64,000 bases of DNA from an uncultured Mycobacteriaceae bacterium (GCA_902826815.1 CADEGF010000017.1:43576-107575); one strand, 5' to 3'. Shown: positions 1-9,120, counted from the stretch's first letter. Made by a program: numbers and translations. Notes: generated by a model from the letters alone, not told the origin.

Positions 1-152
1 CCGAACCCACCCCAGCCCCATTCCGAGATGTTCTTCGGGTAACCCGCATCAACCGACCCGACATCGGCATCGCCCCGCGTCACACGGATGTAGTCATCGC
101 CGGCAAAGAAAAAGCATTTTGAATTCGAGAACAACGCGGCGTCGATGGCCAT
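1..152 (-). CDS. hemopexin-like repeat protein, N-terminal part (cut by window edge)
   Basis: The first 50 codons of a minus-strand gene start at an ATG at 152 and run off the left edge without a stop. The translation has the spacing of a hemopexin repeat: a DAALF segment, then FFFAGDDYIRV, then GSVDAGYPKNISEWGWGGF. Hemopexin repeats are beta-propeller blades usually found in eukaryotic and scattered bacterial proteins; their bacterial role is mostly unknown. A purine-rich GGGAGGGGA lies just upstream of the ATG as a ribosome binding site. No signal peptide is present at the start, so a cytoplasmic protein is likely. Function beyond the fold cannot be told from this fragment. Confidence 0.6.
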   Translation of the reverse strand, partial: MAIDAALFSNSKCFFFAGDDYIRVTRGDADVGSVDAGYPKNISEWGWGGF

Positions 153-334
153 TTCCCCTCCCGCTGACCTAGGTCGCTGATGCCCTCGACAACCGTCCGG
201 CTGCGAATTATCACGACCGTCAACACGGAGTTTTGCAGCTTCGGCTCGGCGGCACCAGCACTTTCGCCGTCACCAAACGCAATGGGGTAGTGCACTACTC
301 GCGCGAAGAGGACTACGCGACTTGCGGAGGTGAG

Positions 335-697
335 CTACGGGCTGGAGCTGATGGTCGAGCGCGGAACCGGCTGCGGCCCCTCAGACTGCTGCTCCTCGGA
401 CAACCCGATGCAGGCACCGCTGTCGTGACCGGTGCACGGGACGCCGTCGATCTCCGGGATGTCGGGATTGGCCGCGTTCGTGGTGAATCCGCTGTCGTCG
501 GGTGAGTTGGGCACCATGAAGGGGACGCATGTCGTGGTGTAGACGTCCTCTTCCTCACCGCCCGTGCACGCCGCGAGCGGCGTCGAGACAGTCGCGCCTG
601 GCATCGCCATCACAGCCATCGCCGGGCCGCCGAGGACCGCCAAGCCGATTCCTGCAGCGAGGAAAAGCCGTCGAGCCTGAACCTGAATAACCGCCAT
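335..697 (-). CDS. small secreted four-cysteine protein, paralogue A
   Basis: A 120-residue exported protein. I chose the ATG at 697 rather than the upstream start at 829, because MAVIQVQARR begins a normal signal peptide (basic start, hydrophobic run to about residue 30). The mature part has four cysteines in the pattern ACTGGE, TTCVP, PCTGHDSG, ACIGL, and ends in the tail TISSSP. The same cysteine pattern and tail recur in the two tandem genes near 15.1-16.1 kb, so this is the third member of a local family. Four invariant cysteines suggest two disulfides outside the cell. I do not recognise a function. The next gene diverges from it. Confidence 0.75.
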   Translation of the reverse strand: MAVIQVQARRLFLAAGIGLAVLGGPAMAVMAMPGATVSTPLAACTGGEEEDVYTTTCVPFMVPNSPDDSGFTTNAANPDIPEIDGVPCTGHDSGACIGLSEEQQSEGPQPVPRSTISSSP

Positions 698-794
698 GGC
701 TACGAATCCTACGTCGACCTCGGGATGAATCGGCAACAGCGCAGCCGTTCTGGGCGGCAGGAAGCTGTATTCGAAGACAAATGGAAGGCACATC

Positions 795-1550
795 ATGCGC
801 ATCGTCGTCATCGGAGGAACCGGTCTCATCGGGTCAAAGGTGGTGAACGGCTTGACCGAGCACGGTCACGACGCCGTCGCCGCGGCACCGTCAACCGGTG
901 TGAACACCATTACCGGAGAGGGCCTTGCCGAGGTTCTGAAGGGCACATCCGCGGTCATCGACGTGTCGAACTCCCCGACACTCGACGGTGCGGCCAAGGA
1001 GTTCTTCAAGATCGCGACCACCAACCTGCTCAATGCCGAGGCCGAAGCGGGCGTCAGCCACCACGTCGCGCTGTCGGTGGTCGGGACCGACGAACTCGCA
1101 AAGGAGAGCGGGTACTTCGAGGCCAAGCTGGCGCAGGAGGAGCTGATCAGCGGCGGGCCGATCCCCTACACCATCGTGCACGCGACGCAGTTCTTCGAGT
1201 TCATCGGCAGGATCGCGGACTCGGCCGACGTCGAAGGCACGGTGCGTCTACCCAACGCCTTCATCCAGCCGATGGCCTCGGCCGATGTCGCGGAAGCGGT
1301 CGCCATCGCCGCGGTCAACGACCCGGTCAACGGCATCATCGAGGTGGGCGGACCGGAGCGGTTCCGCATGCCCGAACTCATCCGCACGGCGCTGGACGCC
1401 AGCGGCGACTCCCGCGAGGTCGTCCTCGATCCGAGTGCGGGCTACTGGGGCGTCCAGATCGACGAGACCACCCTGGTTCCGGATGAGGGCGCGACGCTCT
1501 TCGGCATCCGCTTCTCCGACTGGGCGCAAGAGGCCGCCGCCAAGGCATAA
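795..1550 (+). CDS. NmrA/atypical SDR-type NAD(P)-binding protein
   Basis: A 251-residue Rossmann-fold protein. The N-terminus MRIVVIGGTGLIGSKV carries the glycine-rich GGTGLIG loop that binds NAD(P). The classical SDR Tyr-x-x-x-Lys motif is not evident; the layout fits the NmrA-like atypical SDRs, which act as redox sensors or as oxidoreductases on small quinone or isoflavone-like substrates. The middle part (FEAKLAQEELI, then PYTIVHATQFFEF) matches that subfamily's usual sequence course. It stands alone, 64 bp before the large LuxR regulator on the same strand, which may control it. Substrate unknown. Confidence 0.8.
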   Translation: MRIVVIGGTGLIGSKVVNGLTEHGHDAVAAAPSTGVNTITGEGLAEVLKGTSAVIDVSNSPTLDGAAKEFFKIATTNLLNAEAEAGVSHHVALSVVGTDELAKESGYFEAKLAQEELISGGPIPYTIVHATQFFEFIGRIADSADVEGTVRLPNAFIQPMASADVAEAVAIAAVNDPVNGIIEVGGPERFRMPELIRTALDASGDSREVVLDPSAGYWGVQIDETTLVPDEGATLFGIRFSDWAQEAAAKA

Positions 1551-1623
1551 CCAGTTGGCCTCGACATAGGCTGCCACCAGTGCCGACCGGTATGGTCATG
1601 GCAAAAATGACGCGGTGGAGCCT

Positions 1624-4407
1624 ATGTCGAGCCAGGATCGGGGGATCAGTCTTCGCGGTCGCGACAGCGAATGCGAGACGCTTCGGGGGCTGATATCGAC
1701 CGTTCGGGCTGGAAGCTGCCAGGTGTTGGTGCTTCGCGGCGAGGCGGGCGTCGGCAAGACCGCACTGCTGCAATATGTCGCGGAACAGGCGTCGGGATTT
1801 CGGTGTATCGACGTGTCAGGCGTTGAGTCCGATATGGAACTCGCCTTCGCCGGCCTCCAGCAACTGTGCGCACCGATACTGAATCACCTCGACGAACTTC
1901 CAGAACCCCAGCGCGAAGCGCTCAATGTGGCGTTCGGACGCACGGGTGGAACCGCTCCTGATCGGTTTCTGGTCGGGCTGGCCGTGCTGAGCCTGATGGC
2001 CGCCGCCTCGGTCGAACGACCGTTGCTCTGCGTCGTCGACGACGCGCAATGGCTCGACCAGGTGTCAGTGCAGACCCTCGCCTTCGTGGCCCGCCGACTC
2101 CTGGCCGAACCGGTTGCGTTGGTCTTCGCGGCACGCGACAGCGGCGCCCAGGCGTTGGCAGGGCTTCCGGAGACAGTCGTCGAAGGGCTCTCCGACGGCG
2201 ACGCCCGCGATCTCCTGGAATCGGTGATGTTCGGCGGAATCGATCCCCTGGTTCGAGACCGCATCGTCGCCGAGACGCGCGGCGTGCCCCTGGCGATATT
2301 GGAGGTTCCGCGAAGCATCACCGCGACCGAGCTGGCCGGTGGATTCTGGATATCCGGGAAACGCTCGTCGACGGCCGCAATCGAGGAACAGTTCGTCCGT
2401 CGCATCAGATCGCTTCCGCGGGCAGCCCAGAGACTCCTGCTCATCGCCGCTGCCGAACCAGTCGGTGATGCCGCCCTGTACCTTGGCGCCGCAGCGGAAT
2501 TGGGCATTCCCACCGATGAACTCGCTCCGGCCGAAGCGGCGGGATTGATCGAGTTCGGCCCGCGGATGCGCTTCGCCCACCCGTTGATGCGGTCGGCCGC
2601 GTATCGCGCCGCCGACCTGACCGAACGCCGCGAGATCCATCGCGCACTCGCCGCCGTCACCGATCCGCAGTCGGATCCAGATCGTCGAGCATGGCACGCC
2701 GCCAACGCCGCGGCGGGCCCGGACGAAACGGTCGCCGCAGAGCTGGAGGCTTCGGCGGGCCGGGCGCAGAGCAGGGGTGGAGTCGCGGCGGCGGCGGCCT
2801 TCCTCGAGCGCGCGGCGATCCTCACGTCGGACCCGGCGGTTCGCGGCGCAAGGGCCATCGCCGCCGCCCATGCCAAACGCGAGGCGGCGGCCCCAGAGGC
2901 GGCCTACGAGCTGCTCGCGATCGCCGAACTCGCGCCACTGTCGACGCTGCAACAGGCTCAGGTCGCTCGAATGCGCGCCCAAATGGAGTTCCTTCGCAGC
3001 CGTGCCGGTGCGCCCGGCGCCGTGAAGACCGGCGAAGCAGCGGCGCTATTGCTCAGCGCCGCAAAGGGACTGGATGGTCTCGATGACGACATGGCTCGCG
3101 AGACGCATCTCGAGGCGCTCGCCGCCGCAATGTACGCGGGCAGGCTTGGCGCCCCGAATCTCTTGGCCGACGTGGCGACGGCCGGTCGCGCCGCGGTCGG
3201 CAGGCTGACGCAACCACGTCGACCGGTCGACTATCTGCTGAGCGGCGTGACGAGTCGGATTCTCGACGGACCGGGCGCCGGGTTCGCCCATATGCGGGCG
3301 GCGCTGGAGCTTTGGAACGCCCACGAGGAATCAAGCGACGCCAAGGACCGCAACTGGCCATTCCCCGTCGCGCAGGAATCCGCGGCGCACGAGTTGTGGG
3401 ACGACGCGGTGCTGCAGCAGATCGCCACCGAAACCGTCCGACGCGCCCGCGATGCAGGCGCGCTTGCCGCGTTGCCCCCCGCGCTCGCCTATCGCGCAGG
3501 CGTACATGTCTACATGGGCGAATTCAGGTCGGCGGCAAGGCTTCTCGAAGAGGTAGACGCCATCACCGCTTCGATCGGCTACGCGCCGAAGAAGTACCAC
3601 TCGCTGAACCTGGCCGCGTGGCGGGGCGTTGCGACCGAGGCGGTCGATCTCATCGCCTCTGCCGCCGCCGAGGGCGCCGCAAAGGGCGAAGGCCGGCTGG
3701 TCGGACTGACCAAGCTGCTCTCGGCGATCCTGTTCAACGGCCTCGGTCGCTACGACGAGGCGCTGGCAGCCGCGCGCGAGTGCTGCGAATACGAGGATCT
3801 CGGGTTTCACAGCTGGTGCCTCTACGAACTCGTCGAAGCCGCAGTCCACGCGGGCGACACCGGATCTGCGGCCTCGGCCCTGCAGCGATTCGAGCAGAGA
3901 GCAGGCGTCAGCGGCACCGACTGGGGGCTTGGCATGTTGGCGGCGGCCAAGGCCATGGTCGCCGACGACGAGACAGTGGAAGATTTGTTCGTCGAGGCCG
4001 TCGAGAGGCTCGAGCGGGCCAATGTCGCACTCCACGGCGCGCGGGTTCGGCTGTCCTACGGCGAGTGGCTACGGCGGGTGAACCGAAGGCTCGATGCTCG
4101 CGGGCACCTCAACACCGCATACGAGCTGTTCACCAAGATCGGCGCAGAGGGCTTCGCCGAAAGGGCGCGACGCGAGCTGGCCGCCACCGGGGAGAAGGTG
4201 CGCAAGCAGCCCGTCAAGTCCGGCGAGGAGCTGACGGCTCAGGAGGCACAGATCGCCAGGATGGCCGGGGACGGCCTGACCAACCAGGAGATCGGCGCGC
4301 AGCTCTTCATCAGCACCCACACCGTCGAATGGCATCTGCGGAAGGTCTTCGTCAAGCTCGGCATCACCTCACGGAGGCAGCTTCGCTCCGTCTCATGGGC
4401 GAGCTGA
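1624..4407 (+). CDS. LAL-type (large ATP-binding) LuxR-family transcriptional regulator
   Basis: A 927-residue STAND-type regulator. Near the N-terminus GEAGVGKT (about residues 39-46) is a Walker A motif, and LLCVVDDAQWLD is the Walker B region. A long alpha-helical middle resembles the TPR-like sensor part of MalT/LAL proteins. The C-terminus (about 866-923) is a LuxR DNA-binding domain with ELTAQEAQIARMAGDGLTN followed by the recognition helix around STHTVEWHLRKVF. I prefer ATG 1624 (MSSQDRG) over GTG 1615, although the purine stretch GGTGGAG is close to it, so either could be used. The signal it senses is unknown; the NmrA-like gene and the downstream sigma operon are candidate targets. 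Confidence 0.85.
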   Translation: MSSQDRGISLRGRDSECETLRGLISTVRAGSCQVLVLRGEAGVGKTALLQYVAEQASGFRCIDVSGVESDMELAFAGLQQLCAPILNHLDELPEPQREALNVAFGRTGGTAPDRFLVGLAVLSLMAAASVERPLLCVVDDAQWLDQVSVQTLAFVARRLLAEPVALVFAARDSGAQALAGLPETVVEGLSDGDARDLLESVMFGGIDPLVRDRIVAETRGVPLAILEVPRSITATELAGGFWISGKRSSTAAIEEQFVRRIRSLPRAAQRLLLIAAAEPVGDAALYLGAAAELGIPTDELAPAEAAGLIEFGPRMRFAHPLMRSAAYRAADLTERREIHRALAAVTDPQSDPDRRAWHAANAAAGPDETVAAELEASAGRAQSRGGVAAAAAFLERAAILTSDPAVRGARAIAAAHAKREAAAPEAAYELLAIAELAPLSTLQQAQVARMRAQMEFLRSRAGAPGAVKTGEAAALLLSAAKGLDGLDDDMARETHLEALAAAMYAGRLGAPNLLADVATAGRAAVGRLTQPRRPVDYLLSGVTSRILDGPGAGFAHMRAALELWNAHEESSDAKDRNWPFPVAQESAAHELWDDAVLQQIATETVRRARDAGALAALPPALAYRAGVHVYMGEFRSAARLLEEVDAITASIGYAPKKYHSLNLAAWRGVATEAVDLIASAAAEGAAKGEGRLVGLTKLLSAILFNGLGRYDEALAAARECCEYEDLGFHSWCLYELVEAAVHAGDTGSAASALQRFEQRAGVSGTDWGLGMLAAAKAMVADDETVEDLFVEAVERLERANVALHGARVRLSYGEWLRRVNRRLDARGHLNTAYELFTKIGAEGFAERARRELAATGEKVRKQPVKSGEELTAQEAQIARMAGDGLTNQEIGAQLFISTHTVEWHLRKVFVKLGITSRRQLRSVSWAS

Positions 4408-4547
4408 GTGTCCCGACTACGGACAACGGACTTTGACTACGGGTTTCCAAGGGTTCGCTTTGACCGCGCGGCCGCGAGGCTGAGTTCAGCAGCTCACACC
4501 GGGCTCTGAACCACCACGAACGCAACCGCAAAACTGGAGTGTTGATC

Positions 4548-5141
4548 ATGACGATTACGTCCGTACCCAGTACGTCCACGTGCGACCCGAACCTTGCCTC
4601 GCGTTTCGCCCGTGAGGCGGAGCCCCTTTTCGACGTCCTTTCGCGGAGGGCGCGCGGGCTGACCCGGTGCGAAGCCGACGCCGACGACCTCCTACAGGAT
4701 GCGCTGCTGCACGCGTACATGGGCTTCCACACATTTCAGCAAGGCAGCAATCTCAAGGCCTGGCTGTTCCGGATCCTCTACAACCGGTGGGTCAGTACCT
4801 ACCGTTCCAAGCAGCGCAGGCCCGCCGAAGTCTTCGTCGACCACGTCGCCGACTACGAATCGGCGGACGGTGCCCAACGGCTGCCAACCCGGATCCGCTC
4901 CGCCGAGGCCGAGGTGCTTGACGGGATGCCCGACAGCGAAATCAAGGCGGCGCTCATCGCGTTGCCTGCCGGCTTCGCGGCGTCGGTGTACTACGCAGAC
5001 ATCGTCGGCTACACCTACGCGGAGACCGCGGAGATTCTCGAGATCCCGATGGGCACGGTGATGTCGCGGGTGTCACGTGGCCGGGCGCGGCTGCGCATCG
5101 CATTGGCCCATCTGAACGTCGAGACCGGCGAGGCAGCGTAA
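4548..5141 (+). CDS. ECF sigma factor (SigH/SigR-like)
   Basis: A 197-residue sigma-70 family protein of the extracytoplasmic-function group. Region 2 contains DADDLLQDALLHAY and LKAWLFRILYNRWVSTYRSKQRRP-type sequence as in SigH/SigR; region 4 has the helix-turn-helix YTYAETAEILEIPMGTVMSR. ATG 4548 is chosen because CTGGAG sits 8 bases upstream; a GTG nine bases earlier overlaps that site. The stop overlaps the next ATG by one base (TAATG), so the SDR gene is translationally coupled. No zinc-binding anti-sigma gene follows, unlike classical sigH/rshA pairs, so control is not obvious. Confidence 0.85.
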   Translation: MTITSVPSTSTCDPNLASRFAREAEPLFDVLSRRARGLTRCEADADDLLQDALLHAYMGFHTFQQGSNLKAWLFRILYNRWVSTYRSKQRRPAEVFVDHVADYESADGAQRLPTRIRSAEAEVLDGMPDSEIKAALIALPAGFAASVYYADIVGYTYAETAEILEIPMGTVMSRVSRGRARLRIALAHLNVETGEAA

Positions 5142-5863
5142 TGGAACTGGCATACAAGAACGCGTTGATCACCGGCGGCACCGCGGGGATCGGCCTGGCG
5201 TGCGCACGGTTGATGGCCCACGAGGGCGCATCGGTGATCATCACCGGCCGAGACACCGAGCGCGGTGAGGCCGCCGCAGCGAGCATCGACGGCAGCGTGC
5301 GGTTCATCGCAGCCGACCTGGCCGATATCGAATCCGTTCGGTCGCTCGTCGAGCAGGCGGGTGCCGTCGACGTCCTTGTCAACAACGCGGCTGGCTTCCC
5401 GGCCGCGCTGACCCTCGACCAAGGGCTCGATGCCTTCGAGAAGACGTTCGACACCAACGTCCGCGGTACCTACTTTCTGACCGCCGGTCTGGTGCCGGGA
5501 ATGCTCGAACGGGGTCACGGCAGCATCGTCAACGTCACCACGATGGTCGCCAACAAGGGCGTGCCAGGCGCTGGTGCCTACAGCGCGTCCAAGGCCGCCG
5601 TGGAATCGCTCACCCGCACATGGGCCGCGGAGTTCGGTTCACGCCAGGTCCGGGTCAACAGCGTCGCACCCGGACCCACCAGAACCGAAGGTGTGCAGGC
5701 CGAATGGGGGGAGACGAACGAGGAACTGGGCCGCGCACTGCCATTGGGTCGCACCGCGAACCCGGAGGAGATCGCCCAAGCCGTGCTATTCCTGGCGGCA
5801 CCGCGCTCGACCTTCATCACCGGCTCGGTCTTGCACGTCGACGGCGGCGGAACCGCTGTCTGA
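5141..5863 (+). CDS. short-chain dehydrogenase/reductase with Thr in place of the catalytic Ser
   Basis: A 240-residue classical SDR. It shows the cofactor loop TGGTAGIG (about 11-18), NNAAG (about 81-85), and the active-site YSASK with Tyr147 and Lys151. The residue 13 before Tyr147, normally Ser, is Thr134 (NVTTM). Thr can sometimes substitute, so activity is likely but not certain. The C-terminal FITGSVLHVDGGG is typical of FabG-like members. It is coupled to the sigma factor by a one-base overlap and followed 22 bases later by a cupin gene, so the sigma factor probably belongs to the same response as this enzyme. Substrate unknown. Confidence 0.85.
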   Translation: MELAYKNALITGGTAGIGLACARLMAHEGASVIITGRDTERGEAAAASIDGSVRFIAADLADIESVRSLVEQAGAVDVLVNNAAGFPAALTLDQGLDAFEKTFDTNVRGTYFLTAGLVPGMLERGHGSIVNVTTMVANKGVPGAGAYSASKAAVESLTRTWAAEFGSRQVRVNSVAPGPTRTEGVQAEWGETNEELGRALPLGRTANPEEIAQAVLFLAAPRSTFITGSVLHVDGGGTAV

Positions 5864-5885
5864 ATCGCGATAGAAGGAGAATGAA

Positions 5886-6311
5886 ATGTCGAAGAACTAC
5901 GACAGCTCGTGGGAAGACGCGTTGACGGTCGTCGGAGAGGCGCAGCCGCCGTTCATACCGGAAGGCGCACACGCCATGACGGTCGTGATCGCCTATCCGC
6001 CGGGCAGCGCCGGTGCGCCACCGCACCGGCATCCGAGCGGGCCTGCGTTCGGCTACATGCTCGAAGGCGAGATGTTGTTCGAGCTGGAAGGTGAACCGCC
6101 GCGGGTCATTCGGGCGGGCGAGGCGTTCTGGGAACCGGGCGGCGACGTCATCCACTACTCCGATGGCAACAACAGAGACGACATGATGTGCCGGTTCACG
6201 GTCACGATGCTCTGCGTTCCCGGTAAGCCGATGCTCGAACTCGTCGACGAGAAAGAACTCGAAGAGCGCAAGCACCTGCGCGTGCCTGCCGAATCAGATG
6301 GCCAGGAGTGA
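5886..6311 (+). CDS. cupin-domain protein
   Basis: A 141-residue single-domain cupin. Motif 1 is represented by APPHRHPSGPAFGYMLEGEM (metal ligands His, His and Glu expected), and motif 2 by AGEAFWEPGGDVIHYS. A strong AAGGAG lies about 6 bases before the ATG. It sits in the sigma factor operon between the SDR and the GATase-like gene; its stop overlaps the upstream GTG of the next gene. Single-domain cupins of this size can be metal-dependent oxygenases, isomerases or small-molecule sensors, and nothing here decides which. Confidence 0.8.
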   Translation: MSKNYDSSWEDALTVVGEAQPPFIPEGAHAMTVVIAYPPGSAGAPPHRHPSGPAFGYMLEGEMLFELEGEPPRVIRAGEAFWEPGGDVIHYSDGNNRDDMMCRFTVTMLCVPGKPMLELVDEKELEERKHLRVPAESDGQE

Positions 6312-6316
6312 GCCCG

Positions 6317-7228
6317 ATGTCGAAGATCCTGCTTCAGACAACGATTCCCGAGTCTGCCGATGACTGGGATATCAGCCGCTTCTCGCTGCTCGCCGACGAG
6401 TTGCGCGCCGCGGGTCACGACGTGACCGCACGCAACCGCGGGGCGGAAGGATCCGACGACCCCGTTCTGAGCCACCTCGACGAGCTTGACTATGACCAGC
6501 TCTGGTTGCTTGCCGTCGATGTCGGTGGCGGACTCAGTTCTGCCGACGCCGCAGCGATAGGGCGGTTCCGCGAGAACGGTGGCGGGGTGCTCACCGCACG
6601 TGACCACCAGGACCTCGGCAGGTGCCTGGTCAGGCTCGGCTCGCTGGGAATCGTCAACCAGTTCCACGACGAGACGGTCGATCCGTCCACGATGTGTGAC
6701 GACCAGGACACACCCACCATCTCGTGGCCGAACTACCACTCCGGCTCCAACGGCGACTACCAACCGGCGCTCGCCTGTCGACCCGTACACGAGTTGCTGC
6801 GAACCACCCGCACCCAAAGCGGTCGGATCGAGTACTTCCCTGCGCATCCGCACGAGGGCTGGGTGTCGTCGGATCTGCCCTTCGCGACGGCGATCGCGCA
6901 GGGCGCAAGCACCGCAACGGGCAGACGGTTCAACCTTGCCGTCGCACTCGACGGTGAACGCTGCGCCGACGGCCGGGCCATGGGCCGGGCCATCGCCGAG
7001 TCGACATTCCATCACTTCGCCGACTACAACTGGGATCTCGACTGCGGGGCGCCGACCTTCGTCACCGAGCGGCCTGGCACTGGAATCAAATCCGACCCGA
7101 CGCATTTGGCGGTCTTCAAGGATTACGTACGCAATGCCGCGTCGTGGCTGCATCCATCCCAGAAGAAAATCGTTGACTTCGAGGACCAGATGGCCATACA
7201 TTTTTCGAGAAAGCGTCTAGTCATATAG
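6317..7228 (+). CDS. ThuA/GATase1-like protein of unknown function
   Basis: A 303-residue protein. The ATG at 6317 is chosen over the GTG at 6308 because AGGAG (6304-6308) lies 8 bases before it. The order of an N-terminal Rossmann-like strand (KILLQTTIP), the segment YDQLWLLAVDVGGGLS and ENGGGVLTARDHQD resembles the class I glutamine amidotransferase-like fold found in ThuA-type proteins. The nucleophile-elbow cysteine of true amidotransferases is not seen. It also carries several His residues (YHSG, FPAHPHEGW, FHHF). Last gene of the sigma factor operon. Function unknown. Confidence 0.65.
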   Translation: MSKILLQTTIPESADDWDISRFSLLADELRAAGHDVTARNRGAEGSDDPVLSHLDELDYDQLWLLAVDVGGGLSSADAAAIGRFRENGGGVLTARDHQDLGRCLVRLGSLGIVNQFHDETVDPSTMCDDQDTPTISWPNYHSGSNGDYQPALACRPVHELLRTTRTQSGRIEYFPAHPHEGWVSSDLPFATAIAQGASTATGRRFNLAVALDGERCADGRAMGRAIAESTFHHFADYNWDLDCGAPTFVTERPGTGIKSDPTHLAVFKDYVRNAASWLHPSQKKIVDFEDQMAIHFSRKRLVI

Positions 7229-7247
7229 CTGCCAGAATCGAGCGCGC

Positions 7248-8440
7248 ATGGCCGTCGATACCACCGCACCCAGCGTGTTCGAAGCCGGGCTGCCGAAGCT
7301 GCAGTACGACCCGTTCGCGAGTCCGGGCGAGGCGTACGACCACCTTCGGGCCGCGCAGCGGGCCGCGCCGATCGCCATCGGACCGCTCGGACCGGAGGTG
7401 CTGTCGTACGAGGCCGCGAGGGCGGTGATGCGCGACACCCGGTTCGCAATCCCGCCCGGCATCAACCTCACGGCAATGGGCGTCACATCGGGTCCGCTGT
7501 ACGACAAGGTCGTCGGCAGCCTGTTGTGCATGGAAGGCGCCGAACATCAACGGCTGCGCAAACTGGTGTCCAAGGCGTTCACGCCGCGCGCGACGTCGCG
7601 GCTGAACGAGACGATCGATGACGTCGTCAACGAGCTGATCGACGGTGTCGCCGCCGACGGCCGCTGTGATGTCGTCGTCGACATCGCGAGGCCGTACCCG
7701 ATCCCCGTCATCTGCGCTCTGCTCGGCGCTCCGCGCGAAGACTGGCAACGGTTCTCGGTGTGGGCCGAGGACATCTTCAAGGCGTTCAGCTTCAGCCCGA
7801 ATCTCGCCGACGAAGAACCGGGCGTCATGCGCGCCTGGGGTGAACTCGACGAGTACACCGAGCCGAGGACGACGGCGACAGGCTCACCTCCGAGGAGTTG
7901 CGTATGCTCGCGGCCAGCCTGTTGATGGCGGGAACCGATACCACGCGAAACCAATTGGCGGCCTCCATCCAGGTGCTCTGCGACCACCCCGACCAGTGGG
8001 CGGTCCTGCACGATCACCCCGAGTTGGCGATGCGGGCCGTCGAGGAGAGCATGCGTCATTCACCCGCCGTCTGCGGGACGCCGCGGACCGTCAACGCCGA
8101 CATCGAGTTCGGTGGCTACAGCTTTCCCAGGGGCACCTTCATCTTGGTGAATACTTTTGCGGCGAACCGCGATCCCGACGTCTACGACGACGCCGACCGA
8201 TTCGACATCACCCGTGAGGGTGCACCGGCCATCCTGACCTTCGGCGGCGGTGTGCACTACTGCCTCGGCGCAAACCTGGCACGCTTGGAGCTTGCCGAAG
8301 CACTCGGCATCCTTGCGCGACGGATGCCCGACCTGCACAGGGCAGGGCCCGCACCGTGGAAGCCAATGCTTGGCATGACCGGTCCGACCGGCCTTCCCAT
8401 GGAGTTCGACCCCGCGTCGGTGATCGGGGCTGATGCGTAG
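7248..8440 (+). pseudogene. cytochrome P450 broken by an internal frame-shifting deletion
   Basis: Two reading frames together make one P450. Frame one (7248 to about 7866) gives the N-terminal half through helices that end at WGELDEYT. Frame two then resumes with EDDGDRLTSEELRMLA, the I-helix AGTDTTRNQ, and the haem loop FGGGVHYCLGANLAR, ending at 8440. In related P450s about 20-25 residues (often with a MIAERRANP-like stretch) lie between those two points; here they are missing and the frame changes. The join lies in CCGAGCCGAG (about 7858-7867), a short direct repeat, so slippage or recombination between repeats is a simple cause. Either a real pseudogene or an assembly error. The TetR gene overlaps its end by 8 bases. 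Confidence 0.8.
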
Positions 8441-9095
8441 CCACGGCTGGTCGGGAAACACCCCGGCGTCCGACGAGGAAGCGATCAACAGGATCCTCGA
8501 CGCGGCCGACGACATCGTCGCCGAGCGCGGCGCGTCGCTGCGGATAGCCGACGTCGCCCGCACCCTCGGGGTGACTCGACAAACGGTGTATCGCTACTTC
8601 CCGACAGCCGAGGCGATTCTCGTCACCAGCACGATGCGCAACGCCGACGGCTTCATCGATCGCGTCGAAGAACACGTGCGCGGACTGACGGATCCAGTCG
8701 AGGCGATGGTGGAGAGCGTGGCCTTCGCGGTCGAGAACCTCTGCGGTGACCGGCAATTCGACAATCTGCTCACCCAGGGGGGGCGGGAAGGCGAGATGAC
8801 GTCACTGACATCCGATACCGCGCTGACGTTCGGCCGTGCCATCCTGCACCGATTCGACGTCGACTGGCAGCTGCACGGGTTCGACGATGCGACGCTCGAC
8901 GAACTTGCCGAGATAGGCCTGCGCACGTTGCACTCGCTTCTCATCGATCCGGGGGAACACACGCGCGACGGCGTCGCCCTGCGTCGCTTCGTGGCCCGTT
9001 GGCTGGCACCGGCGATTCGGGTTAGTGTTTTATCGACAGAACCGTTGGGTAGCCGTGTCTGGCGGAGTGCGAAGAGGCCCCGCCTGACGTTATAA
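8433..9095 (+). CDS. TetR-family transcriptional regulator
   Basis: A 220-residue regulator. Residues about 17-62 form a TetR DNA-binding domain: RILDAADDIVAERGASLRIADVARTLGVTRQTVYRYF. The rest is an alpha-helical ligand-binding domain of usual length, with a C-terminal extension rich in basic residues. Its start overlaps the end of the broken P450 gene by 8 bases, so it was probably part of the same operon and may have sensed a substrate of that enzyme. Regulator is intact although the P450 is not. Confidence 0.85.
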   Translation: MRSHGWSGNTPASDEEAINRILDAADDIVAERGASLRIADVARTLGVTRQTVYRYFPTAEAILVTSTMRNADGFIDRVEEHVRGLTDPVEAMVESVAFAVENLCGDRQFDNLLTQGGREGEMTSLTSDTALTFGRAILHRFDVDWQLHGFDDATLDELAEIGLRTLHSLLIDPGEHTRDGVALRRFVARWLAPAIRVSVLSTEPLGSRVWRSAKRPRLTL

Positions 9096-9120
9096 ATCCA
9101 GTGAGGGCGGTGGGGTCGAG

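Noticed and set aside
233-505. Plus-strand ORF of 90 codons between the hemopexin fragment and paralogue A
   Set aside because: It begins at a TTG without a ribosome site and runs antisense through the well-supported secreted protein gene.
698-829. Longer N-terminus for paralogue A
   Set aside because: It would bury the signal peptide 45 residues inside the protein; copies B and C have none of it.
3312-4436. 374-codon plus-strand ORF inside the LAL regulator
   Set aside because: Arg-rich shadow frame of a high-GC gene, with no domain and no start signal.
7858-7867. Programmed frameshift in the P450
   Set aside because: Residues are missing as well as the frame changed, so slippage alone could not restore a normal protein.
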